A DNA stretch of 64,000 nt from Hirsutella rhossiliensis (GCF_020360975.1 NW_025408667.1:3658001-3722000), one strand, 5' to 3'; shown: positions 23,321 through 37,283, counted from the stretch's first letter. Translations and numbers: made by a program. The notes: generated by a model from the sequence alone, not told the origin.

Positions 23321-25012
23321 GTAAACTACGCTAACCTACTTATTAATTAGCTAATTAGCGCTTTTAGAAGCGCTTATAAATATACTAGTAGTCTAGCCCC
23401 GCTATAAGTAAGCTGGCCCGGACCTCGCCTACCTAGACCTAGCGACGAATTCGTTAGGACCTCCCCCTAACCTTGGTCCGGGCCCCCCGACCGGGAAAAT
23501 AAAAACCTAGGGCCGATACTAGTAACTCGATAAGTATAGCGCGAAGCTAGTACGATAACCTAACTACCAGCCTAGCTAAAGGCCGGCATTAATAAAAATT
23601 AGCCCGCTAAGCCTTATAGCGGAAAAAAAAGGTAGAGCTTAGGAAGATATCGTTATAGGATAAGGTTAAAGATAATTATATAATTAACTATTAACTAAAA
23701 AACGCTCGTACTATCGATTAGCGCTATATACCCCGCGTATATAAAGGAGTTACTTTCTAAGGTTACTTTATAGCGGGGCTAATATAATACTAACTAACTA
23801 TAATAATACCTAAGATAGCCGGCGTAAGATTCCTATATATTATAACCGCGACCTAGTATAAGGGCGGACTAGCTATAAAAAGAGGGGAGGGTTTTCCTCT
23901 AAGTACTTTAGTTTTTCCCTCCTATTTAACGCTAAAGTTCTAGATACCTCTAGATAGGTTACTAGTATAATCTTAATAATAATAATATTAATAGAAGGTA
24001 AGCTCCTTACTTTTTTTAGCTATTTTTACTAGACCGGATATCTCTTTTATAGTCTCTTAGCTAGCTAGGTATAACTAAAATCCTAGCCCTAAGCACTAAG
24101 ATATAGTAGATAGAGCTATCCTTTATCTCTATTTAACGAGATTATATAGTCTACGCTTAAGGGGGTAGGGAAGGAAAATAGCTACTAAATTCTTCCTTTA
24201 TTTAAGCGATTCGTCCTTTATAGATAATTCCTTAGATAGACAGAGCTTATAGGGGTATATTATATCCCTTTTTAAAGAAACTATTACTTAGAGAGTTTCG
24301 AAGTAAGCTACCGTTATAACTTTAAGTATAAAGGTAGAGCTACTAGCTCTTTTAGAAGCTTTAAAGGACGCTATTTTCCTTAGCTAGCTATTAATATCTC
24401 TATAACTATAAATTCCGACCTTATTATCTATAAAATATAATAATATATAAACTATATAAGTTCTTATAGAAAATAGTAAGATATTAACTTACTATAGTAT
24501 ATCGATATCTTTTAGTATTAGTTACGCTAAGAGGTCTAAAAGGGACTTATTTACGTTTATTAGGTTTTAATAGTATCGATAAAAGCTAACGGTCTTATAA
24601 AGCCCTTACTAAAGTTAAAGCTAGCTATCTTTTTATAGTAAATAAGGCTAGAAGACATTTATAAGAAGCTATCTTTAAAGGCCCGCCTTAAGAGTCTATA
24701 AGAGGAGCTAATAGCCTATATAAGAAGGTAACGTCTATAGCTAAAGAAAAGGAAGAGGTTTTCCCTTTAAAGGGCCCCCTATTTTAATTAGGTTTCTCCC
24801 TTTTAAGAAGGGTCCCTTTCTTATAAGACTTTCCCCTCTTTAGGCCCTTATTCCTTAAGTAGGTCTAAAAGAGCCTAGGGACCTAAAAGGGCCCTTATTT
24901 TCCTTAAGTAAAGGGATAAGTATAGAGCTAAGAACCTCCTCTATACGCTTACTAGCCTAAAGCTATATTAGATATACCCTTACTATAAGGGCAGGCTATA
25001 GTTAAGGGGGTA

Positions 25013-25488
25013 TATTATAAAGCATAGCCTAATTTCGTAGTTCTCGGAAACATCCTTTAGTAAGAGGGACTAAGGAAGCTAAAAAACCGGTTTAAAAAAA
25101 AGGAGCTAAAAAGAGGTATAGAGAGGAGGGTAAGGGTAAGAGGGGAAGTAAAAGTAGCGATAGCTTCTTATAAAGGTAGCGAGAGATAAGATAGATATAC
25201 TAGTAATAGCTAGAAAGGAGGGGAAAACCTAGTAAAAAGCTCGGTAGTTAAGAGGATATTAGTAGCTTCTTTAAGTAGGATCTTCTTTATTAATTAAATA
25301 TACTAGATAGGTATAAAGAAGGGCGTTAAATAAAAGAAAGAAGGATAATTAAAGTAATATAATAATTAATCTCCTACTATAATTACTACCCCTATAAGAA
25401 TTAAATATCTCTGCCTTACCTATCTAACCCCTTACTTTTAATTTTACCTTTATATATTTTATATATACTTTTTATATCTCTCTTTATA
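25013..25488 (+). repeat. Cop-A 3' LTR
   Basis: The partner of 18460-18932. It is preceded by a purine run (AAGGGGG at about 25004-25010) fitting a polypurine tract. Confidence 0.75.
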
Positions 25489-26790
25489 AGACTTCTAGCT
25501 CTCCTTATCCTAGGCTAGCTTATAAGCTTAATAAGCTAGGCTTAGGGCTTTTTAAAGAAAGGTTAGCTCGTTAGTCTACTAGGGCTTAGATTCCTTATAA
25601 GGTCTCTTTTTTAGTATTACTATATTTATAGCTTTTATAAAGGTTTTTATTAAAAGGGAAGCTATCCCTTTTTAGTCGTTTATTTTTATAGCCCTCTTTA
25701 TAGCTATAAGGAGGTCTTATTCCTTCTTAGCTAAGTACTCTAAAAAGACCTTTTAGTTTACTTTCCTATAGTTATAGGTAGTAAGCTTAGCTAGTAAGGG
25801 CTTATTAAAGCCCTTTAAGCTAGCTTAAAAGGCTATAGGCTTATAGTCTAAGCCTATAGCCTTTAAGAAGCGGAAGTTAGCCTAGGTTAGCTACTTAAAG
25901 GGGCTATAAAAAGTAAGGTCTATAACTAAGGCCCCTTTTAAGCCTTTCCTTTAATAAGTGCCTTTTATCGCTACCTTAAGGTCTATTAGTAAGGAAGCCT
26001 TATAGTAGTTAAGCTAGCTAATAAGGGCTTTTACTTTATAGGCCTTTAAAGGGTTCTATAAAAGGGTTTTAATAAAGGTAGTATAAGTTAAAGTCCTTTA
26101 TTAGTAGGAAGGGCTATTATTAAAGCTAGGCTATTAGTAGTAGCCTTTTTATTATAAGGGGCCCTTACTAGCCTTAGCTAGCTAAGGCCCTTTTAACCTC
26201 TTTTTTATTATATAGGTTAATAAAGGTAAATAGCTCGGTGCCTTTTACCTATATAGCTTATATATCGAGGTTATAAAAGAGGTTAAAGCTAGGGCTAGCT
26301 TTTATTTAAGCTTCCTTCTTCTTATAAGTATAAGCTTCTTAGTAAGCTTAGGAAAGTTAGTAAAAGGGATAGGGGTTATAATATTATAGGCTAGATACTA
26401 TATAAGGATATAGCTATTATCGATCTTATAAAAGTAAGGCTTTTATAATAAGATAAGACTTTTATTTTTAAGGCTTACTTTAAGATTAATAGGTTAGCTA
26501 TTTCCTACTTATTAGTATTATACTATATAATACTAATAGGGTTATAGTTAAGCTTAAGGGGCCTAAGGGGCCTTAAGGGCCTTATAAGTATAAAGGGGTT
26601 AAAGCTATAAAGTATTAGTTATTCCCTTATAATCTTTAGATTATACCTTATTAGTTATAAGGTACTCTCCCTTATAATTATAGTATTAGACCTTAAAGTA
26701 AGAGTAGCTTTAGCTAGCCTTATAAGTAAGGTAGTAATAATCCTTAGTTAAGTACTTTTCTATAAGTAAAAGGTATACTTAATAAGCTAC
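25489..26790 (-). mobile_element. LINE-T fragment 1 (non-LTR retroposon), RIP-mutated
   Basis: It matches about 51215-52400 of the second LINE fragment on the same strand and extends about 110 bp further at its 5' end. It corresponds to the region between the endonuclease and reverse transcriptase. It is truncated on both sides, by Cop-A on the left and the 380-bp repeat on the right. Confidence 0.65.
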
Positions 26791-27171
26791 TTTAATAGGT
26801 AAGATCGTACCCCTATAAATATTAGCCCGTTAAGGGGGGGGGATAAGACCCCTAGCACTCCCCTTCTAACTTACTTCTAAGTATACTTAAAGGCGTTATA
26901 AAGTCCTCGATTATCTAATTAAGTATCTTCCTTAATTATAGTTAATTTAAATTTTTATTTTTCCCTTTTAAAGTAAAGGCCGCTAGTTACGCGACTCTAG
27001 TAAAGATAAAGAGGCATAGAGTAAAGAAATCTCTAAGACTTATATCTATAACCTAAGGCCCTTAGAGCTATATATAGGACCGATAATTAGATAATTATAT
27101 AGTTAATTACTCTGCTAATCCTTAGCTATATACTATACGTGCTTTAGGTATATACCCTTATCCCCGTTAAA
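26791..27171. repeat. Unclassified repeat of about 380 bp, copy 1
   Basis: It matches 49911-50290 over its whole length. Ends are TTTAATAGG on the left and CCGTTAAA on the right, which are nearly inverted. No coding frame is present. It could be a MITE or an LTR; neither a clear target duplication nor a TG...CA end decides it. Confidence 0.6.
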
Positions 27172-30100
27172 ACTAGTTTTTAGGGCGTAAACTTATTATT
27201 CCGTTCTATTTATACGGCGACGAGTAGCTTTATAAAGCCGAGAATACCTAGAGGATAACGGTACTAGTCAGAAAAAATAAAATCTAGGGATTTAATAATT
27301 AAAGTAGTAACTACCTTAATAGCTAGAGTTAGGGACCTAATAAGGCGATAGACTTACTAGGAAATAAATAATTAGATAATACCTTCGCTAGTAGTAAAGG
27401 AAAAGCAATAAGCTAATTCTAAAAAACCCTAAGCTCTTATTATTAGCCCTATAACCCCTAATACTAACGACTTAGTTAAGAAACTACGATCCTTATATAA
27501 TGCTTTAAAAGATATAAATAATAACGATAGCGTAATCTAGACCGTTCTAGAACCCTACCGAGACCTCTTACTTATATACGCACTAATAATACTAATATAG
27601 GTACTAACGAGGGATACCCTAATAACCTTAACCTTAGCTCTCCTCTACGTAGTAGCTTATAGAGAACGCCTACCTCCCGCTAATAGATAAGAAAGTAAGT
27701 AATAAGATAGTTATAATAAGATATCCTTTAACTCTAAAAACTCTAACTTTAAATTTCGTAACCTTATAATCTATAGGTATACTATATCTAGAAACGCTAG
27801 CCGTTAAAAGGGATTATCTAATCCTACTACTAGCAATATAAAGAAAATTAAGGTAGATATTAATAAGATTACTAATAGACTTAGAGATATACTTACTAAA
27901 AGCTAAGATAACCTTATAGGAAGACTCCGCTAACTATAACTCTTACCTATTAGTAAATTTAATAGTAAAAACGTAACTAAATTCCTTAAGAAGTTTAAAC
28001 GAGAGATATATATTAACCGTATCTACGATAAGGATAAAATAGACTAGCTCGAAGTCTATATCTCTTCTATATAAGCCCCTACTATTAAAATTCTTATAAA
28101 CGGACTTACTTAAGAAGAAGTAAAGAAGAGACTCCTTTAATACTACTATATATATAATATTAAATAACTAGAAACTACTAACGACCGCTTAAACTATTAT
28201 AATACTAAAAAGCCTAAGACTATTATAGAAGTTATAGAATAGCTTAGTCTCTACTTATACTTATAGCGTAAGGTATAACCTAATAGCTAAGAAGAATCTA
28301 TAGTCTAGTTATACTTTATTTACCGTATAATACTAAAGGAGCTTATTATTAACGTTATAAAGAGAAATAGGAAGATATCTAAAGTTATCTTAAAACTTTT
28401 ATATAAAAGCCTTATCTATATAATTAATAACTACTTAGTACCTTACTAGGACGTTAAGCGACGAGATATAGTATCTAAAGTCTATAATTAGAAGCTTAAG
28501 AACCTAAAGAAAGACTAGCTCTTTAGGGAAATTAACGAAGTAATAGAGGAAGCCGAATCCGATAAGGGCGAAGAAAAACTTCCTAAAGAGTTAAAGAAAA
28601 TAAATAAGAAACCTAGATAGCCCGTAAAGGAGATCTTAGACCTAATAAAAGCCTTTAAAGATATAAAGATTAACCTTACTCGCTAGTCAGAGTAGATATT
28701 TAACTAGCTTAATAGGGAATAGAGACGCGTTAGTAGTAAAGGCTACTCTTTAAGTCGTAGATAAGGAGGTAGCGTAAATACTATCGGATTTTATTACCTA
28801 TTTAATTAATATATATAGTTTTAGGTTAATGCTTTTAACTAGCCTAGGAAATACTTTTATTATAGTAAAGAAGGATATTACCCTAATAAGTACGAGGTAT
28901 ACTCTTAGGACTATAAGATCGGATTTATAATATATAAAGTAGTAAATAGGACTTTTTACCTTAAAAGAAAAGATAACGGAAGCGTAATTCCCTTAATACT
29001 TATTAATAGGTTTTCTTAAATAGGTATATATATTTAAAGGCTTATTATATACTAAGTAGATATATAGCTAGACTCCTTTATATTACTACTTATAAAATAA
29101 GTTAAAGCTATAGTTATACTATCTTACTTAAATTAAGCTACTAGTAAAAGAGAATCTAGTTTCCTAGACTAGTTCTAGAGTATAAGAAGGTATAGGCAAT
29201 AAGCGTAGAATCGGGTAATCGATAAGGTAAGCGGAGGGGCTAAATAATATATTAAAAGAATAGCGTTATAAAAGATGCTTGCGAACTTACTTATTTTATC
29301 TACTACTCCCAGGGAAATCCTTCGTCTTTTATAGACTATTACTCGCCTACTAGTATACTAATTAGTTAGCTTTCTAGTATATTCTATAGTGCTTAAAAAG
29401 CTCTATCTATAGTCTATCTTCCTAACTTAGTAGGTGGTCTGATTATAGCGTGATAGTTAACGTAAGACTATGGGTTCTAGTATAAGTAGTGGATTTAACT
29501 AGAATGTTCTATGCCCTACCTATTCTCGTATCGCGGATATCTTCGGAACCGCTAGGCCAAAATAGGCAATAGGGTATCCGTTCTGCTCGTAATTAACTTA
29601 TGCATTTTATGCATATTTTTGTTTATAAGGATAGGCTTATCCTAACCGCTTTTCCTAGAGGAAGGTATAGATATCTAGTAGAGGTCTTTGTCTTTTAAGG
29701 GTTATTCCCTTAGACTATATTATAGAGCCTCTTTTTACTAGCTTATTCTATAAAGCCTCTATATGCCTATTATTTCTTTATAATAGTAAAATAGGAATAT
29801 AAGGGTATATTCTTATATAGAGATATAGAAGCCTATATAAGTAAAAGCTAAGGAATCTAAAAGTAAGCGATATAAGAAAAGAAGTAGGAAGGATATTAGT
29901 TATTATAATTATAGATAATATGTAATAAAGCGATATATATAATTAGATAATCTATATAACTACGATAGGGATTAATACCTATAAGGGGAAAAGATAAAGA
30001 GTTAAAGAGAACGTAAAGGAAATTAAAATAATAAGAATAGTAAAAACTAGCCTAAAGATTATCCCTATATACTATAGATATAGAGTAGATCTAGATAAGA

Positions 30101-33100
30101 AGTTTAATAGACTTATAGATAAAATCGTCGGAGAAATTATATATAAAAGAATCCCGATCCCTTTAAATTACCTAATCGACTTTATTCCCTAACTAAGCGA
30201 GAGACTTAGTATAAGATACGTAGATATAGCTTAAGGTATAGAAAATACTAAATTCTAGACCTTAGAGAAAGTAGAGAGTAATATAAGACCCTATAGAGCT
30301 ATAATAACGGTTATAAAAGTAGCCGAAGATAATATAAAGAGTAGTTTACTCCTCCTTAAGTATCTATAAGGAAAACTCGCGGTAGCTTTAATATAAGTTA
30401 AAGAATAAGATAAAGAATACTAGGTCGAACTAATTAAGCTTACTTACCCTACTTATAAAGAATTAGATTATAAGTGCCTTAAAGTCTAATAAGTACTAAA
30501 GGAAGTTAGGTTTATAATTAATATAATTAGCGTAACGTAACTAGCTTAAGGACTATTTAATTAATAAACTCTAAAGGTAATAAGACTAGAGAAAAACGAA
30601 TTTATTATATAGGAAGTAGTACTCTTAATAGGATACTAAGAGATAACTCTAAAGGACCTTATAGCGATTCCTATAATATATATAAACACGGTCCTTATAC
30701 CTTTCCGCTCGCTTAAGTATATATAAGACCTACCTTATATTTAAGTATAGCTCGGTAGCTAAAAAGCTAAAGTTCTAAGCGCCCTAATTAATACTAGGTC
30801 TAAAGGAAACCTTATTACTAAAAGATATATAAACGTATATAGGCTTAAAATCCTACTAATAAGAGTATTAATAACGGCGTATACTAGGTCCCCTATAGAT
30901 ATAGTTAGGGAGGTAGAGACTAATCTCTATCTAGGCATAGCCTAGATACTAATCTATCTTTATATTACGCTAAACGGAGTCTTAGTCCCCTTTATCCTAG
31001 GCATACTATTTATTAGAGCCGCGCGTATATTATTTAATTATTTCCTAAGGAACGGCGATATATAAGTTAAATATTAAATCGGTACTATCTAGGTAGTTAC
31101 GCTAGCGGTAGGAGCTATTAAATAGGAGCTTCTAGACGAGGTCGATATAGTAAAATCCTTTTAAACTACGATCTTAATAGTTAATAAAGACGTATATAAA
31201 ATACTAAAGCTTAAGGAGACTATATAGGAAATAGCTACCTAGCTCCTAAGAAATTTTTTTTAAGCTTTAGTAATAAAAGTTAAAGAAGATAACCTAGGAG
31301 CTACTTAATAATTATAGAGAGAACCCCTTATAGACACCCTAACGGCCGAGATTCTCTTACTAGGAGGTAAGATCCTTAGTTATAAAGGGGGCGCTAACTA
31401 AGTCCTTAACCTAGCCTACGCTAGCGTAAACGAGCCCTTAATAGTACTAGTACGATAGTAATTAATTATAGATAAATAAGATAAGGCGATTCTAGCTATT
31501 AGATCTAAGATAGTAAAAGAGATTATTAAAGTTATAGTTATAAAGGCTATAAGAGGATTTAAGAAAAATATTATTAAAGCTAGAAAGAAGTTTAGAAAGA
31601 TCTAGAAGGTTAAAGTTAAGATAGGGAGGAAACGACCTATTAGATTATATAATCTAAGAGTTAATACTCTCTTTAAAAGAAAAGTAAATAAGATTAACCT
31701 TATTAACGATACTTTATTAAATAGCTTAACGCTAGAAGGGGACCCTAACTAAAAGAAGACTAAATAGAATACCGTTAAAGATAAGATATAGCTTAAACCC
31801 TACCTAGAACACTTAATAGGAAAATTCTTAAGTATATAGAAAGGAAAGCGGCTAATATAAGAAAGACTTAAAGTAATTTACGAATAATTTAAGGGCTTTC
31901 TTATAAAGGTAGAAATCCGGATCTTCGATTGTATTTTATTTAATAGGGAAGTAGCGTTATCCTAGGACTTTATAGAAAGAGGCAAAGTTAACCTAGCTAT
32001 AGCCCCCTTTTAGGTTATTAGGATAATAGAATATAAGGCGTAGTAAGTAGCCTTAATCCCGATCCTAAAAGCGATAAAGTAGAAAGTTATCGATATCCTT
32101 AAAATTAAATTAAAAATAAGAGTCCTTAAAGAAAAGTATAGGCCTTATAAGAACCCTTTTTTTCTAGTAGTAAAGAAAGATAGAGGACTATGCTTAATTA
32201 ATTCCGCTATATATATAAATACTATTATAATAAGAGATATAAACCTACCGCTAAATATAAATAAGTTTAGCGACTACTTCTCGATATATAAGATCCTTTC
32301 CCTCCTAGACCTTTTTTTAGGCTATAATTAGATCCCTCTTAATATTAAAAGCTATAACTTAACGATATTCGCAATACTTATTAGCCTCTTATATATATAT
32401 ATACTCCCTTAAGGGGCTATAAACTTAGTTAGCTAATTTATAAGGATAATATAAAGAATCCTATAAGACTTTATACTAAATATCTATAGGAATTTCCTTA
32501 ATAATATAGGTATTAAGGGGCCCGATATAACGTATAATAATAAAGAGGTAGCGCTAGGAGTAAGGAGATTTATCTTTAAATACCTTATTAACCTTAATAA
32601 AGTCCTAGTTAACGTCGAACTCTTTAGTTATACGATTATAGGGGCTAAATCGAAATTCTACTAGTAAGTAACTAAAGTTATCGGTTATATCTATAGAATA
32701 AATAGAAGGTGCCCCGTAGAAGCTAAAGTTATTAAAATTAAGGAATAGATAAGATGCTTTAATATAACGTATATTAGAGCTTTCCTTAGTATCGTAGGAT
32801 ACTATTAAATCTAGATTAAATAGTTCGCTATCTTAGTAAAACCCCTTATAGACCTACTAAAGAAAGAAGTTTATTAGGAATAAGGAGACGAATAAGTAAA
32901 AGCAATAGCTGCTTTTAAGGAAGCTATTACTAATCTAGTCTTTCTAGTATCCCTCGACGTAAGCTTAGGAAGAGGAGATATTATTCTAATATATAATACT
33001 AGTCTACTTAGCTAGGGGGCAGTCTTAATATAAATCGTCGACGGAAAGAGGCGCCCTATAAGGTTCGAAAGTAAAACGTAGTTATTAGTAGAAACTAAAT

Positions 33101-33900
33101 ATAATATAATAAAGAGGGAGTATAAGGCTATATTAAGTACGCTTAAAAGACTAAGAATATACCTATATAGCATATATTTTATCTTAGAAACTAACGTATA
33201 GGCTATATTTTCTTATCGATTACTACTATAAAGTAAGTAAGAAGAATAGTATAGCTAATAGACTTTTAAGAAAGCTTAAAGGACCTTTTAACGTATTAAA
33301 TAGGGAAATAGAAAGCGATATTAAAGAATTTATAGACTTCTACTTAAACGTAGTATAAGGGACCAAGCTATAAGGGGACTACTTAAAGGAATCGAGGATA
33401 ATTACGGACTTCCTTTAAATATTAAAACGGCCGGAGGGCCTTTCTAAATAAGACTATAGGAAGCTATATCTAAAGAGTCTAAATTTCTACGTTAAAGATT
33501 AGAAGCTTTAGCGACTCCCTAGGAAGGAAGAAAGGGGACCTATACTAGTCGTAGACGACCTAAAAGAATAGAAAAGGATTATTATAAAGTACTACGTATT
33601 CTTAAGGTATATAAGTAAAAGCGGAATTTTAGGAGATTAAGGAATTATATAAGACTACGTAATAAAGGGGAAGAAGGAGTATAAGGTAGGATTTTCAACG
33701 GAATTTATTAGTAGTATATTAGTATATAGAAGAGGTATTAAAGTTAATAATTCTCTATCTATCTACTAGCGGATATACTGTCTTATATAGATAATTATAG
33801 CTAAACGGAAGAACCTTTTAGGACTAGATTTAGGCTGCCGTATAGCCCTAAGACTAGGGAATTCTATAATACCTTAAGTGAATCTAGAGGTGTCTTAGTT
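27172..33900 (+). mobile_element. Gyp-C, Ty3/Gypsy-type retrotransposon, RIP-mutated, ends unclear
   Basis: A gag-like region lies at about 27300-29200. A protease-like region follows, and reverse transcriptase, RNase H and integrase remnants run from about 31900 to 33850, all in plus orientation with TAA/TAG stops. I found no matching LTR pair, so the limits are approximate. The reverse transcriptase belongs to a fungal Gypsy lineage different from Chr-A and Chr-B. A patch at about 29270-29640 is much less mutated than the rest. Confidence 0.65.
31900..33850 (+). pseudogene. Gyp-C reverse transcriptase-RNase H-integrase, degenerate
   Basis: Readable motifs are FFLVVKKDRGL with LINSA near 32160-32210, ILSLLDLFLGYN near 32300, INNIGIKGPD near 32510 (the catalytic loop, altered) and GYIYRINRR near 32690. 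RNase H-like sequence follows to about 33200. Stops are TAA and TAG only, as RIP of Gln and Trp codons predicts. It is inactive. Confidence 0.7.
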
Positions 33901-34498
33901 CTACTAATATTCGTGTTTAAAGGAGGTTAGTCGTGCCGGTATTCTTAAGAGGTCTTAGCTAGTATTCTAAGCTAGCTCTGTTCCTTCGATTCCCGATTAT
34001 ACGATAACTAGCAACCCGTTTAATATATAATAATATATAAAATAACGAGCGATTCCTACTTAATAGGATAAGATTTTATCTATAATTAATATACTACTTA
34101 TTAGCTTATATAATCGGGAGAGTATATTATAGCTGCTTTATTTATAGTAGGAACACCGTTCCTTACACGTATAAATAGGATATAAAGGACGATAAGTTAT
34201 ATATACGTTTATAAAGAATAGGTATTAGTAGGCTAGCTTTTAGAATAATATTTACGGCGTAATCTCTTCCTATAAAGAATGCTAATACTTTACGACTAAG
34301 AGACCCTAGGAAGTTATAACCGCGACCGCGCCTAGCTACCCTATAAGTAAGATTTACTTCGATAGCTAATATATACTATCTAATTATAGGTATTTATACC
34401 TTATAAAAGTATAAGACGACCTTACTAGATAGGTAGAAGTAACCCTAGTTAAGGAAATTACCGCGGGAGCTATAACTAAATTTATACTCTTTATTATT
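33900..34498. other. Junction between Gyp-C and Chr-B, not assigned
   Basis: Homology to Chr-B starts at about 34499 (AACTGATAAGG). The sequence before it does not match the Chr-B leader or LTR as seen at 3130-4130. Some CpA/TpG survive here. Possible tail or LTR of Gyp-C; no pair was found. Confidence 0.4.
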
Positions 34499-36600
34499 TA
34501 ACTGATAAGGAATAAGAAGCCGAATAAAAACTTCGAGAACTCTAATAAAGGATCTTAGTATCGGATTATACTACGAAGTTCCGATAAGTTACCTTAAAGC
34601 TTAATTAGGACGACGAACCCCTTATATTATAATTCTACGACGGGCTTAAAGAAGAAGTTAAGGACGAGCTCTATAAGGAAAATCGACCTAATAACCTCTT
34701 AGACTATATTGCTATAGTAGTATAAATCGACGATAGATAGTATACGCGACGCTAAGAAAAGAAATAAGGAAGAGGAAACTAAAACCCTTCTTATAGGAAT
34801 AACTTTAGCCGACGCGCTAACTATAAAAAGAAGCGCGAAACTCCTATTACCTACGCCTATATAACTAACCTAGGTAGGATAGACCTAGACGTAATATAGA
34901 AAAGCAAAGGAAAGTATTTTAACTATAGGAAACTTAGATATTACTCTAAAGAATATAGATAACCTCGTAAGGAGAAGAAAACCTACTAGGTACTAGCCCT
35001 AGAAGGTAAGAAACACCTAAACGCTATTAATAGATAGGAACTAAAGTATAAACTCCTTAGTTAGACTATATACTACGACGACGAATATACGGTATACTTA
35101 AGCGATAAAAACGGTACCGGATAGTTCCTAAAGCTACTAAAGAAAACCCTTATAATAATATAACGAAGGGATCCTAAAATATAGAAATAAGTTAAATTCG
35201 TAGAACTAGAATACCCCTATCCTAAAGGAGTCTCCTAAGACTAGATTAGGAAGAACGGCAAACGATTCTAGGAAGATATACGAAATAAAAATCGATAATA
35301 ACGACGGGCAGTCTATAAACAATATAATAAAGAAGATATAGACGTAACCCTTATACTTACGAAACTCGGACAATAACCTAAAGAGGAATAACGAAGTATC
35401 GACGATATAAGCTCTAAAGAATAAGAAATACCTAGAGAAACGGAAGACGAGAACGAACTTATACTACTACCCTCGCTACTAAGGGAGAATACTATAATTA
35501 GAGAATACGCTCTATACTTCGAAGAATTTAAAGAAATACTTAAAATTAGAACCTAATAAATACCTTAAATTCTTATAGAAAACTAATAAGCTATACTAAT
35601 TCGATATTAACCGGCACTACGCGGAGGAGACTACGCTATAGCTATCGCTATAGTCGATACCTTTATAGCTCTATAACGAGAATAGCAACCACGAGGAGAA
35701 TTTAGAGACGATCTATAAATACTACTTACTTATAAGCACTATAAGTATATTTTATAGATATTATATATCTACCTAGATTATATAATACACTTCTAGATAA
35801 AGGCACGATACGACGCCTTCCTAGTTAGATTTAAAGGATAAGTACTTTCGAAACCCTACTTAAGTATAGAACTAGACTACTAGAAAATCGATTAACGCTA
35901 CCTAAACGACTAAGTTATATTATTAGAACCCGATTACGGCACGCTACTTAAATACCGCGATAATTACGGCTTATTAACGAGATATCTTTCGGAGATATAT
36001 AAAATCTATAAATACGCTAAAATAGAAGAATAGCATAGCGCTACTCGCTCTAAGGCATCCGAACCCTTAATCTTCTAAAGACTTACGTAACGAGTTAAAT
36101 GCAACGAAGAAGATTATAACGAATATATATACCCGAACTATAGAGTTTATAAACACGAAAAAGCACGAGTATAGTATAAACGATATAACGGTGCACTAAA
36201 AGATTATTAGTAATATATATAAAGGCTATAAGCTATATTTAACTAAGGAAGAATTAATAGGGAAATATTACGTAAAAAATAGAAAGATATAGAACGAAAA
36301 CTCGACCTTTAGTATAAAAACGAATAGAATTATAAAGCATAGTAGGCAATTAACTACGAAGTAGTATAATATAAACGATATAGCGTCGAGAAATAAGAAA
36401 TCTTCGATTAGCTATAAGAAATTAGTCTCTTAAGCTCCGATACGATACTACGTGATAAAAACGTAAAGAAACGATATTAATAATAAATCGAAGAAGAATA
36501 CCTAAATAGAATAAATAAGGACTAGGTAAAAAACAAGGTACGCTATCTATAAAAGGGCTATAGACTAGCACGACACGATAAGATCTAAGGACCCTATATA
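34499..36600 (+). pseudogene. Chr-B gag with degraded CCHC zinc knuckle
   Basis: At 34912-34959 the frame reads KYFNYRKLRYYSKEYR. The spacing is that of a CX2CX4HX4C zinc knuckle, but the three Cys and the His are all Tyr. TGC/TGT to TAT and CAT to TAT are exactly what RIP makes on either strand. The gag domain itself is not recognisable beyond position. Confidence 0.65.
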
Positions 36601-37283
36601 TAGCAATGGTAAGCTATAGCGACTAAATAGTATTAGATATCTAAATCACGGGATATTACGTATATATACTTTTAGACTACGGCGCGATAGGCAATTACGT
36701 TTTACCTAGAGTTATTAATCGTTACCGACTTATATAGAGATATAAGATAGATCTATATAAACTTACGAATATCGAAGGAGAGGCCTTTAACTATAATAAC
36801 GGAATTATTAATATAGAGATTAATTACCTCGATATTAATATCTAGGGCCACGACGAATAAGTTAACTTTAATATTATAGATATTAGAGAACACGACCTTA
36901 TATTAAGGCTTCTATAGCTATAAGAGAGCAACCTACTAATTAACTAGAAAACTAGCTAGCTATATTAGAACGAAGATATAAGTTTCTAGGACTAGTAGAT
37001 TTAAGAGAAAGTAAAATTTTACGATAATTTAGCTACTAAATAGGATAAAAGGGATAACCGTTTAAGTAAATTATTACGGGCTTTAGTGATATAAATAAAA
37101 ACAGTAACCGAACCGGCGGATATAATAAAATCGACTAATAAGACCTACGTACTAACTAACACGGCTATATAACCTAGCATCCGATATAAATAGAATAAAG
37201 GATATAATACGAAGATCTAAAGAGTTGTTGCTACTCTAAGGAAAGACCTTAAATAAATTAATAAAGAGCTTAAGTTAAGAGAA

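Larger units (their letters stand above)
18460..25488 (+). mobile_element. Cop-A, Ty1/Copia retrotransposon, RIP-mutated
   Basis: It is about 7.0 kb between two direct LTRs (18460-18932 and 25013-25488). In the right half, frames closed only by TAA/TAG read as a Copia reverse transcriptase: a KYKARLV-type start near 22590, DTVNAFVN near 22730, an IRLPP region near 22790 and a FYIDNII catalytic loop near 22970, where the second Asp of the family's DD has become Asn. Order and type place it in Copia rather than Gypsy. The flanks do not match: Chr-A lies on the left and LINE-T on the right, and there is no target duplication. Confidence 0.8.

Noticed and set aside
26791..27171. 5' LTR of Gyp-C
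   Set aside because: Attractive by position, but no matching copy follows the Gyp-C integrase and the ends are not TG...CA, so it was left unclassified.
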